DNA from: Bradyrhizobium sp. WSM3983
Lineage (GTDB): Bacteria > Pseudomonadota > Alphaproteobacteria > Rhizobiales > Xanthobacteraceae
Assembly (NCBI RefSeq): GCF_000473045.1
Contig: NZ_AXAY01000001.1
Span: 330,931 to 394,930, forward strand
Direction of reading: 5' to 3'
DNA: 64,000 nucleotides
Every line of letters starts with the position of its first letter. Positions within the stretch are counted from its first letter, which is position 1. Below are positions 1 through 8,178 of the stretch, piece by piece. The position numbers were made by a program, and so were the translations under genes. The notes below the pieces were generated by a model. It did not search any database. It worked only from the letters and a program-made list of their open reading frames with translations, and was not told the origin of the DNA.

Positions 1-1649
1 CGGGAGAGTTAGCCGCGGAGCTTGCCCGCTATCACGAGGACAGCGAAGAGCTGTTTATTCAGCGATGCGTCGAACTACATAACGAGAAGAAAATCAATCT
101 CGTTGAACTTCCCCCGCAACCCGGTTTCAAAAAAATTACCGGCCACGACTTTTTCACAGCTCAACACTTTTACTGTGAAGCCATACCAAAGCTCGATGCC
201 GATGTCGTCGCACTCATGGAGTGCTGCCAATCGCTAATCGAACAGGCAGGCGCGGACGGTGCTGCGGGTCAGCCGAATGAAGCATTTCGGCTATGGTGCC
301 AAAATAATCCCGCGGAAGGCGCGCGAGTGATTAGCAAGGCCCGCGAAGGCGATAACCTAGCGAAACGATTTGTCACATTTGCCCTGCAAGCCTCGGCAAA
401 TATGGAGACCGCGGCAGATTTTGTGCAGTCGTATGACGATGAGCGTCGACTGTTCGGGATGGCAGCATTGGGACGTATGCCCATGGCTGACGCATCCAAA
501 GCACACCAAGCGACACAAGTACTGGAGCCTTTTCTGGTTGCGGTAGACGATGACAATCTCCGCGCAAACGCACTGTTCGCCGCGTTTGATGTGCTCAAGA
601 AGTATAATGATGTTGACAAGGCGAGCAACTTTATCGAAGCCGCAACGGATAAGCCGGGGCCCGCAACGTTGCATGCGTTAGCTCAAATCATTTGGCTCCA
701 CCACAAGCTGATGACTTCACAGACGATCGAGAAGGCGCTGACTGCGTTACAGGCGATCCAATCTGATCACAAAGGCACGCTTCGAGCGCTTGATATCGGA
801 CTGAACCAGTTGCTTGCTGGTGGTAATCGCGCTGCTGTCATAGATTTTCTGACGACAACGCTTCGCAACGACAAAATAACACTAGAAGATTTTCCGACGA
901 CGACTGGCGAGCTAAAGCGAAGTGATCGTCGTCGCCTCTACGAAATCATCGTGCGATGGTTCCTCTCTGGCAGTCATGCACTGTGTGACAACGTTGGGAA
1001 TCTCATAGAGTTTGAGGATAAGAACACGTTTGACGCCAGCATCGTCGTCCCCTCTGAATTGACGGCAGCGCATCAAGCCTTCTTGTGTCGTAAAGCGATT
1101 GGCATTCTATTCACGCGCCCTGTAACCTGCTGCTCGATCCTTGTTTCCGTGCTTCGAGGTGGTGATAAAGAGGTCATAGAAGAGGTTGTCGACTTGCTAT
1201 TCGAGCCCATGCTCGTGAACTATAGCGGCAAAGCACTTGACTACCTCAAGACGATAGCAGTCGAGGACCCAGCTTACGCCAGCGTCCAGACTGCTTTAGA
1301 TCGTCATCGGGCGTACCTTGCCGGCCTTGAAAAGCCAGGATTAATCAAAGAGCTACACCCTTCCGATTATCAACGCGACGTCGTGCGGCAACGTACATAC
1401 GATGAAATGCGTGCCGCGCAGAAATCGGCTGAGCAAGAGTCCGTGCTGCTTAGCGTCGTACATCGATCTACCTTGCTTTATGGCAAGCGATCACTCACCT
1501 ATGTCTTTGACGACGATGGCGGCCGTCGAGCAGTATCGCTCGATCTACATTCTGTCGGCGTGTCATTCGAAATGCCCCGCCAAGACGTGCTCGATCCGGT
1601 AGGCCTGGATTTCATGCTCCGCGTTTTTCGCGTGGAGAAGATACAATGA
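1..1649 (+). CDS. Helical-repeat-like protein of unknown function, 5' end outside the window
   Basis: The frame is open from base 3 with no start needed, so the protein begins left of the window; 548 residues are visible. An ATG at 216 is internal: the open frame upstream of it continues without a stop. I recognise no catalytic motif. The visible part is a run of amphipathic helices rich in Leu, Ala and Asp (e.g. DNLRANALFAAFDVLKK), as in HEAT/ARM-type solenoids; the last 70 or so residues look like a small beta-rich domain. The stop overlaps the next start (ATGA, 1646-1649), so the two proteins are translationally coupled and probably act together. Base composition is visibly lower in GC than the genes after 3.5 kb, which suggests acquired DNA. 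Function unknown. Confidence 0.8.
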   Translation, partial: GELAAELARYHEDSEELFIQRCVELHNEKKINLVELPPQPGFKKITGHDFFTAQHFYCEAIPKLDADVVALMECCQSLIEQAGADGAAGQPNEAFRLWCQNNPAEGARVISKAREGDNLAKRFVTFALQASANMETAADFVQSYDDERRLFGMAALGRMPMADASKAHQATQVLEPFLVAVDDDNLRANALFAAFDVLKKYNDVDKASNFIEAATDKPGPATLHALAQIIWLHHKLMTSQTIEKALTALQAIQSDHKGTLRALDIGLNQLLAGGNRAAVIDFLTTTLRNDKITLEDFPTTTGELKRSDRRRLYEIIVRWFLSGSHALCDNVGNLIEFEDKNTFDASIVVPSELTAAHQAFLCRKAIGILFTRPVTCCSILVSVLRGGDKEVIEEVVDLLFEPMLVNYSGKALDYLKTIAVEDPAYASVQTALDRHRAYLAGLEKPGLIKELHPSDYQRDVVRQRTYDEMRAAQKSAEQESVLLSVVHRSTLLYGKRSLTYVFDDDGGRRAVSLDLHSVGVSFEMPRQDVLDPVGLDFMLRVFRVEKIQ

Positions 1650-3361
1650 AATTGTTGTTTCGCAGTTACTTGGCTTCTTTGAGGGAGCGCGGCGAGCTAG
1701 ACGCAATCCTGCCGGACTTGCTCAGCGAGCTTGGATACCACGTTTATTCTAGACCGCAGCGCGGGACCGCGCAGGCAGGGGTAGACATTGCCGCCGTGGG
1801 ATTAGATGACGACGGTAAGAAGAAGGTCTTTCTATTCTCCGTAAAGCAGGGCGACTTGACTCGGCAGTCGTGGAATGACGGCAGCGCTCAAGCGCTTCGT
1901 CCGTCTCTCGATGAGATACTGGATAATTACATTCCAAACAGAATTCCCAAGAGGTACCAGAAGCTCAAAATCGTTATCTGTTTGGTCTTTGGCGGCGACA
2001 TGCAAGAGCAGGTGCGGGGTACTGTCAACGGATACACAAGGCGAAACTCAAACAAGAAGGTCTCGTTCGATGAATGGAACGGGGACAAGCTAGCCGGCCT
2101 TCTACTTCAGGGGGTGCTGCGTGAAGAGATAATGCCCAAAGCCCTTCGATCGCACTTTCAGAAGTCGGTTGCCCTTGTGGACGAGCCAGACATTGCATAC
2201 CGTCATTTCTCGCGCTTGGTGCGCGAGCTGACCGGCCTAGCCAATAGCGACAAAGCAAAGATAAGGATTGCTCGACAGCTCTACATTGCTACTTGGGTTT
2301 TGTTCGTTTGGGCGCGCGACATCGGGAACGTCGAAGCCGCATATCAGGCCAGTGAACTTCTTCTGTTGACCCTTTGGGACTTGGTTCGGCCCTTCATAGG
2401 TAAGAAGCGCAGCGCCGCTGGCAAAGCCATAACGTTGGTCCTGCACTACGCAATACAGATGCATCTCGCGATAGCGTCGGAGTTGGTTGAGCGGAAGATA
2501 TTGCCCCATGTTGGAATACAAGATGGGATCGCAATGGCAGTCCAAGGCCGATCATCCGCCGACATAAACCTCAAGCTGTTTGATACTCTCGGCCGCATCG
2601 CCTTGACAGGACTGTGGGTTCATTGGCTTGTCGAACGATACACAGACGAGAACGCACGCGCAGAGGCCAGACTGAAAATAGCTCAATTTACCGAAATGGG
2701 CTTTAAACTAATCAATAATAACAGGACGCTTTTTCTTCCCCTGCAAGATCAACACGGGGTTGAAGTGGCGATGTTTTTGCTTTTTGTCACGGCAGTCAAC
2801 GGTAATCGGCACGATGCCCATGCTTGGCTACGCGAGATGGTCAACCGCCTTTCGTACAGCATCCGAACGCACGGGAAGTATCCCTGTGTTTTTCTTGATT
2901 ACCGCGCTCTCGTCGCTCACCCGAGGGAAAGGACGGAAGAATATCGTAAAGAAGCAACCGCGGGATCGATCCTGATCCCCATCTTGGAGGCCTTCCTATC
3001 AGCATTGGAAAGCAAAGAGGCACTGGAAAAGCTGCTTGATCTGAAGGCGAAAGAACTGGCGCACTGCACACTTCAAGTATGGCTGCCCGACGCTTCCAGC
3101 GAGGAAAATCTGTACAACGGAAAGCACGACCACGGTCTTACATTGACTGATTTGCCACTGTCCTCAACAGGTAACGAGCTCGTCAGCTTGATAAAGAATG
3201 CGTGCGATCAGACAGAGGGATATGGCTCCCTGTCTGCTATTGTGACTGGGTATTGGCCTATCATCATCACTGCCTGTCGCCACCGCAGAATGCCCATACC
3301 GCCGCAGATGCGGATTGATATGGTCTACGATCCGTCGATCGAGACCGAGAATAAAGGATAA
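1646..3361 (+). CDS. PD-(D/E)XK nuclease-fold protein with long helical C-terminus
   Basis: 571 residues. The first ~150 residues fit a restriction-endonuclease-like fold: helix with E28 (LLSELGY), then GVDI with D47, then the strand FLFSVKQGD with K67, i.e. the E...D...xxK layout of Mrr-like nucleases. The remaining ~400 residues are mostly helical and carry no motif I can name. It overlaps the upstream helical-repeat gene by 4 bp (ATGA). A nuclease joined to a large helical region and paired with a solenoid-like partner resembles the architecture of anti-phage or plasmid-defence operons, but that is inference. No methyltransferase or helicase is adjacent within the window; upstream genes are not visible. 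Confidence 0.8.
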   Translation: MKLLFRSYLASLRERGELDAILPDLLSELGYHVYSRPQRGTAQAGVDIAAVGLDDDGKKKVFLFSVKQGDLTRQSWNDGSAQALRPSLDEILDNYIPNRIPKRYQKLKIVICLVFGGDMQEQVRGTVNGYTRRNSNKKVSFDEWNGDKLAGLLLQGVLREEIMPKALRSHFQKSVALVDEPDIAYRHFSRLVRELTGLANSDKAKIRIARQLYIATWVLFVWARDIGNVEAAYQASELLLLTLWDLVRPFIGKKRSAAGKAITLVLHYAIQMHLAIASELVERKILPHVGIQDGIAMAVQGRSSADINLKLFDTLGRIALTGLWVHWLVERYTDENARAEARLKIAQFTEMGFKLINNNRTLFLPLQDQHGVEVAMFLLFVTAVNGNRHDAHAWLREMVNRLSYSIRTHGKYPCVFLDYRALVAHPRERTEEYRKEATAGSILIPILEAFLSALESKEALEKLLDLKAKELAHCTLQVWLPDASSEENLYNGKHDHGLTLTDLPLSSTGNELVSLIKNACDQTEGYGSLSAIVTGYWPIIITACRHRRMPIPPQMRIDMVYDPSIETENKG

Positions 3362-3509
3362 TTCCGGTTCGCGGTGTTCTCACCTGCGCAAGCACGGCAT
3401 TTAGACTAGGACAATCCCGTTATTGACAGTTTTGTCCACTTGCTGTGGCTCGCTACCGGGAGTCGACGGTCTCAAGCCCGGCCATCACGAAAGCGAGACT
3501 GTCTATCTC

Positions 3510-5075
3510 TCACGAATGTTGCGCGACCATAGCCGAGCGCGCCTGCGGCTGCGGCACGATATCGACGGACCAGAGATCGCGGTTATCGAGGTCTTTCAAG
3601 GTCACCGTCATCACGCCGCTGGTGCCGTCAATGTCGACGCGACCGAAGAACTGCAGGCCGAAGCAGGGCGCGAGGTTCTCGCCCTGGGCTTCGCTGCAGC
3701 CATTCCGGTACGTCGGCACGGGGCCAAAGGTGTTGTCGAGCTCGCCGGGGCCCCAGGTGCCGGCATGCAGGGGGCCCGAGACGAACTCCCAGAACGGCTC
3801 GAAATCACTGAACTGCGCCTTGTTCGGATCGTAGTAGTGCGCGGCGGTGTAGTGCATGTCGGCAGTGAGCCAGACAATGTTGCGGACACCCGCGCGCTTG
3901 ATTGAGGCCAGCAGATCGGCGATCTCGTGCTCGCGCCGGTCAGGTGGGCCGTCGCCGAGCGCGACGGCATCGAGGCTGATCAGGCCGATCGGCAGGTCGG
4001 CCGCGATCACCTTCCAGGTCGCGCGCGAAGCGGCGAGCTCCCTCTTCAACCACGCGAGCTGCTCGGCGCCAAGAATCCAGCCGCGATGGTCGACGCCCTT
4101 GTTCCAGGTCTCGTCGCGATAGCTGCGCATGTCGATCATGAAGACGTCGAGCAGCGGGCCGTAGGCGATCTTGCGATAGACCCGGCCCTGCCGCGCGCCG
4201 ACATCCCGGATCGGCATGAAATCGAAAAAGGCGCGACGGGCGCGCGCGACCAGGCGCGGCGTGCCGTCGTCCTCGTAGCCGGCGTCGTCATAGCTGCCGG
4301 TCGGCGACCAGTCATTGGTGACCTCGTGATCGTCCCACTGCGCGAACATCGGCACCTCGGCGTGAAAGGCGCGGAAGTTCTCGTCGAGATGGTTGTATTT
4401 GTAGTTGCCGCGGAATTGCGCCAGAGTGTGCGCGACTTCCGCCTTTTCCTCGGTCACCAGATTGCGCCAGAGATCGCCATCCGGCAGCTTCTGCTCGGAC
4501 GGGATGGTGCAGTCGGCATAGATATGGTCGCCGGAATGGATGAAGAAGTCCGGACGGTTGTCGAGCATGGTGCGATAGCTGCGATAGCCGCCGCGGGAGA
4601 TGTCGATGCCCCAGCCCTGTCCCGCGACGTCGCCTGACCACAGGAACGAGATCGACTGGCCTGCGGCCGGCGCGGTGCGGAAATGGCCGACGCGGCTTTC
4701 GCCGGCGATGCCGGTGGCGATGTCGTCGAAGCGCACGCGATAGAAGATGTCCTGCCCGGGCGGCAGATCGTCGAGCTGCAGCTTTGCAGTGAAGTCTGCG
4801 TCCGGCAGCGCGTCACGCGAAGCTGAGGCAATGATCGTTCTGAAGCTCTCGACGGTCGAGTATTCCACCTGCATCCGCGCGGGCCGGTCGGCGCGCGCCC
4901 AGATCACGGCCGAGCCATCCGAGACGTCACCGGACTGGATGCCGCCCGCGATCTGCGGGCGATCGGCGGCACGGCTGATGCGAGGCTTTGCAAGCGAGGC
5001 GATGGCGAGAGAGGACGTGGAGCGAACCAGGAACTGCCGCCGGGTCCATGCGCGCGAAGCGCGGAGCGTTGCCAT
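3510..5075 (-). CDS. phoD: PhoD-family alkaline phosphatase/phosphodiesterase, Tat-exported
   Basis: 521 residues, normal for PhoD. Residues 1-37 form a twin-arginine signal peptide (TRRQFLV at 11-17, hydrophobic stretch, cleavage near SRA-AD), so the enzyme should act in the periplasm. An N-terminal PhoD domain (GGIQSGDVSDGSAVIWARAD) precedes the metallophosphatase core with SGDHIYAD, WDDHEVTNDW and TADMHYTAAHYYDP, which carry the metal ligands. PhoD enzymes release phosphate from phosphomono- and diesters and are usually induced by phosphate limitation. A perfect inverted repeat and a tandem 22-bp repeat sit directly upstream (see those entries). It stands alone. Confidence 0.93.
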   Translation of the reverse strand: MATLRASRAWTRRQFLVRSTSSLAIASLAKPRISRAADRPQIAGGIQSGDVSDGSAVIWARADRPARMQVEYSTVESFRTIIASASRDALPDADFTAKLQLDDLPPGQDIFYRVRFDDIATGIAGESRVGHFRTAPAAGQSISFLWSGDVAGQGWGIDISRGGYRSYRTMLDNRPDFFIHSGDHIYADCTIPSEQKLPDGDLWRNLVTEEKAEVAHTLAQFRGNYKYNHLDENFRAFHAEVPMFAQWDDHEVTNDWSPTGSYDDAGYEDDGTPRLVARARRAFFDFMPIRDVGARQGRVYRKIAYGPLLDVFMIDMRSYRDETWNKGVDHRGWILGAEQLAWLKRELAASRATWKVIAADLPIGLISLDAVALGDGPPDRREHEIADLLASIKRAGVRNIVWLTADMHYTAAHYYDPNKAQFSDFEPFWEFVSGPLHAGTWGPGELDNTFGPVPTYRNGCSEAQGENLAPCFGLQFFGRVDIDGTSGVMTVTLKDLDNRDLWSVDIVPQPQARSAMVAQHS

Positions 5076-5083
5076 TCAAGAGA

Positions 5084-5106
5084 CTTTCGTCGAATCGCGA
5101 CGAAAG
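5084..5106 (-). promoter_or_regulatory. Perfect 9-bp inverted repeat in front of phoD
   Basis: CTTTCGTCG (5084-5092) and CGACGAAAG (5098-5106) are perfect complements around a 5-base loop, beginning 9 bases upstream of the phoD start. It could be a protein operator or, in the mRNA, a hairpin beside the ribosome binding site. Confidence 0.5.
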
Positions 5107-5119
5107 GTGCCTGCGCTCG

Positions 5120-5163
5120 TTGACTCCCAGCTTACGGTTTTTTGACTCCACGCCTACGGTTTT
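5120..5163. repeat. Two tandem 22-bp direct repeats upstream of phoD
   Basis: 5120-5141 and 5142-5163 both read TTGACTCC, five variable bases, then TACGGTTTT; they agree at 19 of 22 positions and abut exactly. Two-turn spacing suits a dimeric activator binding one DNA face. I cannot match it confidently to the Pho-box consensus. Confidence 0.55.
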
Positions 5164-5193
5164 GCGACGCGGAGGTGACGGTCTCGGACCGGG

Positions 5194-5613
5194 TCAGTGC
5201 TTCCAGTTGCAGATGCCGCCGGAACGACACGGCCAGGTCTGGATGCGAGTGTCCATCGCCTGCGCGTTCAGCGGATTGCCATGACGATGCGCGAGCTTGG
5301 TGCGGGCTGCGCCCCGCGGCTGCGCACTCTTCGTGTGAGCGACCTTCGGCTCGGCGACGTGTACGCGTTCGGCCGCGACCTTCTTCGGCACGTCGATGGG
5401 CTCAGCACGAACTCGCGCCTCGTTGCCGCCCTTCGCCTCCAGCGCGACCGGCGCGAATTGCGTCTCGGGCCCGAGCCGCTTCGGCGACAGTACGGCCTTG
5501 GAGAGATCGAGACCGAGATATTCGTCAGGCTTGTAGTCGTCAGCGCGTGCGATGCCGCCCCACGCGAGCACGAGGGCAACAGCAACTCCAAAAGGAACGC
5601 TTTTCAGGACCAC
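5194..5613 (-). CDS. Small secreted protein, unknown function
   Basis: 139 residues with a clear signal peptide (hydrophobic FGVAVALVLAWGGIA, cleavage near ARA-DD). The mature part is hydrophilic and rich in Lys, Arg and Ala with two Cys near the C-terminus (PCRSGGICNW), which could form a disulfide. No family recognised. A perfect palindrome lies 28 bases upstream of the start, and a possible AT-rich promoter follows it. It reads in the same direction as phoD, but the repeats between them suggest separate promoters. Confidence 0.7.
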   Translation of the reverse strand: MVLKSVPFGVAVALVLAWGGIARADDYKPDEYLGLDLSKAVLSPKRLGPETQFAPVALEAKGGNEARVRAEPIDVPKKVAAERVHVAEPKVAHTKSAQPRGAARTKLAHRHGNPLNAQAMDTRIQTWPCRSGGICNWKH

Positions 5614-5640
5614 GGACGCCTCCTGAAATTGATGAGTTAA

Positions 5641-5655
5641 GGAGTAATTTACTCC
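5641..5655. promoter_or_regulatory. Palindromic operator candidate GGAGTAA-T-TTACTCC
   Basis: Perfect 7-1-7 palindrome 28 bases upstream of the small secreted protein gene, in an AT-rich patch (5628-5665). The position fits a repressor site overlapping a promoter. The regulator is unknown. Confidence 0.45.
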
Positions 5656-5721
5656 TATCTAATAGGCGTCGCGCGCATTTCCAGCCGTCAAATACGGCCG
5701 TGGTTAAGAAGTTTGGCAGTG

Positions 5722-6723
5722 TCAGGCGACCTTTCGCGTCGCACCCGTCCCATCCAGGAACCCCATCAGCCGGCTGCGGATGATTTGTTCCGCCTCGGTC
5801 ATGATACGATCGACGAGTTCCTTGCAGGAGGGGATGTCGTGGATGAGCCCTGCAACCATGCCGCAGCTCCAGGCGCCGGCATCCATCTGCCCGTCCAGCA
5901 TGATCTTGGGATAGACGCCCGCAACCTGATCATGGATGTCGTCGATGGCCAGCTTGGCGCCCTTCTCGCGCTCGATCTCGAGCAGGCGGTCGACATTGGC
6001 GTTCTTCAGGACGCGCTCGGTGTTGCGCAGGGCACGCATGATCAGACGGGTGTCGAGCTCGGTCGCTGCGACCAGCGCGTTCTTCACGTTCTGATGGACA
6101 GGTGCTTCCTTGGTCGCGATGAAACGCGTGCCCATGTTCATGCCCGCCGCGCCCAGCGACAGGGCCGCGACGAGGCTGCGCCCATCGGCCATGCCGCCGG
6201 AGGCCACGAACGGGATCTTCAATTCCTCCGCCGCGCGCGGCAGCAGGATCATGTTGGGGATGTCATCCTCGCCGGGATGGCCGCCGCACTCAAAGCCGTC
6301 GACGCTGACGGCGTCGCAGCCGATCCGCTCGGCCTTCAGCGAATGACGCACCGAGGTGCATTTGTGGATCACCTTGATGCCGGCCGCCTTCAGCGCAGAC
6401 ATGTATGCTTCCGGGCTGCGGCCCGCCGTCTCCACCGCCTTGATGCCGCCCTCGACGATGGCTGCGATGTATTCCGGATAAGGCGGCGCCGCGAAGGTCG
6501 GCAGGAAGGTGAGGTTCACGCCGAACGGCTTGTCGGTCATGTCACGGCAATGCGCGATTTCCTTGGCCAACAGCTCCGGTGTCTTCTGCGTGAGACCGGT
6601 GATGATGCCGAGCCCGCCGGCATTGGAGACGGCAGCCGCCAGCTCGGCAAAGCCGACGAAATGCATGCCGCCCTGGACGATGGGGTGCTCGATGCCGAAC
6701 AGTTCGGTGATCGCGGTCTTCAC
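5722..6723 (-). CDS. Nitronate monooxygenase family FMN protein
   Basis: 333 residues, full length. TIM-barrel FMN protein of the NMO / 2-nitropropane dioxygenase family: N-terminal PIVQGGMHFVG, then NAGGLGIITGL, VDGFECGGHPGE in the middle, and the phosphate-binding ASGGMADGRSL and LGAAGMNMGTRF. Family members oxidise alkyl nitronates such as propionate-3-nitronate; some relatives act on other substrates, so the exact one is open. It lies 65 bp downstream of the SDR gene on the same strand and they probably form an operon facing the HxlR regulator. Confidence 0.88.
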   Translation of the reverse strand: MKTAITELFGIEHPIVQGGMHFVGFAELAAAVSNAGGLGIITGLTQKTPELLAKEIAHCRDMTDKPFGVNLTFLPTFAAPPYPEYIAAIVEGGIKAVETAGRSPEAYMSALKAAGIKVIHKCTSVRHSLKAERIGCDAVSVDGFECGGHPGEDDIPNMILLPRAAEELKIPFVASGGMADGRSLVAALSLGAAGMNMGTRFIATKEAPVHQNVKNALVAATELDTRLIMRALRNTERVLKNANVDRLLEIEREKGAKLAIDDIHDQVAGVYPKIMLDGQMDAGAWSCGMVAGLIHDIPSCKELVDRIMTEAEQIIRSRLMGFLDGTGATRKVA

Positions 6724-6788
6724 TCAAGTACCTCCCGGAATTTTTGCCTGGTGTCGGATTCAGTCTAGCTGGACTTTTTTCGCGACGG

Positions 6789-7526
6789 TCACCATTTCTC
6801 GCCGAACGGGCGGATCTCCATCTCGAAGGTCCAGGCGCTCTTCGGCTGCTGGTAGAGCTGCCAGTAGGAATCGGCGACAGCCGAAGGCGGCATCAGAAGA
6901 TCGGGATTGTCGAGCGCATTCGACCCGAGCGCCTCGAGCCGGCGTTGCCGCACCCATTCAGTGTCGACGCCGGAATCGATGATGAGATGGGCGACGTGGA
7001 TGTTCTTCGGCCCGAGCTCGCGCGCCATCGCCTGCGCCACCGCACGCAGCCCGAACTTGGCGCTGGCAAAGGCCGCAAAGCCGCTGCCGCCGCGCAAGGA
7101 CGCCGTCGCGCCGGTGAAGAAGATCTTGCCGCCACCGCGCAGCAGCATCAGCCTCGCCGCCTCGCGTCCTGCGAGGAAGCCGGAATAGCAGGCCATCTCC
7201 CAGACCTTGCGAAACACGCGCTCGGTGGTGTCGAGGATCGGGAAATTGACGTTGGCGCCGACGTTGAAGATGCAGACCTCCAGTGGCGCATGCTTGTCGG
7301 CATCGTTGAGGAAGGAGACGATCTCCTCCTCCTTCCGCGCGTCGAGCGAGCGGGCGTGGATCTCGCCGCCCGCGGCTTCGATGTCCTTCACCAGCGGCGC
7401 GAGCTTGTCGCCGTTGCGGCGGCCCGCATAGATCGAAAAGCCTTCGGCGGCGAATTTCCTGGCAATCTCGGAGCCGATGAAATCGCCAGCCCCGATCACG
7501 GCGGCGGTCGCGTTTCGTTTGGGCAA
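6789..7526 (-). CDS. SDR-family oxidoreductase-like protein lacking the catalytic Tyr
   Basis: Rossmann-fold short-chain dehydrogenase with the nucleotide loop GAGDFIG near the N-terminus, the NVGAN strand and GATASLRG. At the usual YxxxK site it reads FASAK, so the catalytic Tyr is Phe while Lys is kept; activity may be altered or absent. I prefer a TTG start at 7526 because GAGGAG sits 6 bases before it; an in-frame ATG at 7550 would add eight residues and has no good ribosome site. First gene of a likely operon with the nitronate monooxygenase. Confidence 0.85.
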   Translation of the reverse strand: MPKRNATAAVIGAGDFIGSEIARKFAAEGFSIYAGRRNGDKLAPLVKDIEAAGGEIHARSLDARKEEEIVSFLNDADKHAPLEVCIFNVGANVNFPILDTTERVFRKVWEMACYSGFLAGREAARLMLLRGGGKIFFTGATASLRGGSGFAAFASAKFGLRAVAQAMARELGPKNIHVAHLIIDSGVDTEWVRQRRLEALGSNALDNPDLLMPPSAVADSYWQLYQQPKSAWTFEMEIRPFGEKW

Positions 7527-7570
7527 GGTCGCCTCCTCAGGTGAGAGCATGTGATTGGGCCTGAGGCTAT

Positions 7571-7587
7571 AGTTCTAAAATAGAACT
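7571..7587. promoter_or_regulatory. Palindrome AGTTCTA-aaa-TAGAACT, likely HxlR operator
   Basis: Perfect 7-3-7 inverted repeat in the 163-bp region between the divergent SDR and hxlR-type genes. HxlR regulators are dimers that bind such palindromes between their own gene and a divergent target, so this is the probable operator for both. Confidence 0.6.
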
Positions 7588-7689
7588 GTCAAATTGAGGG
7601 AACGAATGCTAGGCTGCGCTACAAATTGCACTGATCATTCAAGTCAGTTCCTTTTTCTGACGGACTAAGCCTGAGCCGGAGACCAAACC

Positions 7690-8160
7690 ATGAAGTGGGA
7701 CACGCTGGACGAGGAGCCCTGCTCGCTCTCCCGCACCGTCGCCGTCGTAGGCGACCGCTGGACGCTCTTGATCCTGCGCGAATGTTTTCTGCGCGTGCGC
7801 CGCTTCGAGGCGTTTCAGTCCTCGCTCCAGATCACGCGACATCTGCTCTCGGAGCGTCTGAAGAAGCTGGTCCGCTTCGGCATCCTGCGCCGCGTCCCCT
7901 ATTCCGAGGCGCCGAAGCGCTACGAATACATTCTCACGCAAAAGGGGCTCGACCTCTATCCGATCATCATGGCGATGGTGCATTGGGGCGATACCCACAT
8001 GGGCGACGAGCGCGGCCGCCCGCTGCTGCACGAGCACAAGAATTGCGGCAAGCTGTTCGATCCGGTGATGGTGTGCTCGGAATGCGGCGAGCCCCTGCAT
8101 CCGAAGCAGGTGCATGTGCATGTAGGCCCGGGACGGCCCAAGGCGATAGCTGCGGGGTAA
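7690..8160 (+). CDS. HxlR-family winged-helix transcriptional regulator
   Basis: 156 residues. HxlR signature near the N-terminus: CSLSRTVAVVGDRWTLLILR, then the recognition region ITRHLLSERLKKLVRFGIL and the wing RYEYILTQKG. The C-terminal extension holds CGK...CSECGEPLHP, a possible metal-binding Cys cluster seen in many long HxlR proteins. Divergent from the SDR/nitronate monooxygenase operon with a palindrome between them, so it most likely controls that operon, probably in response to a reactive or aromatic metabolite (inference). Confidence 0.9.
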   Translation: MKWDTLDEEPCSLSRTVAVVGDRWTLLILRECFLRVRRFEAFQSSLQITRHLLSERLKKLVRFGILRRVPYSEAPKRYEYILTQKGLDLYPIIMAMVHWGDTHMGDERGRPLLHEHKNCGKLFDPVMVCSECGEPLHPKQVHVHVGPGRPKAIAAG

Positions 8161-8178
8161 GCGACGAAGGCTGCGCCC

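Noticed and set aside
3400..3500. Possible tRNA fragment or att site after the left-edge operon
   Set aside because: GGCTCGCTACCGGGAGTCG looks faintly tRNA-like, but no cloverleaf arm or repeat of it is found elsewhere in the window.
3423..4637. Plus-strand open frames opposite phoD
   Set aside because: They are frame shadows of phoD; the minus-strand protein has a Tat signal and all metal-binding motifs.
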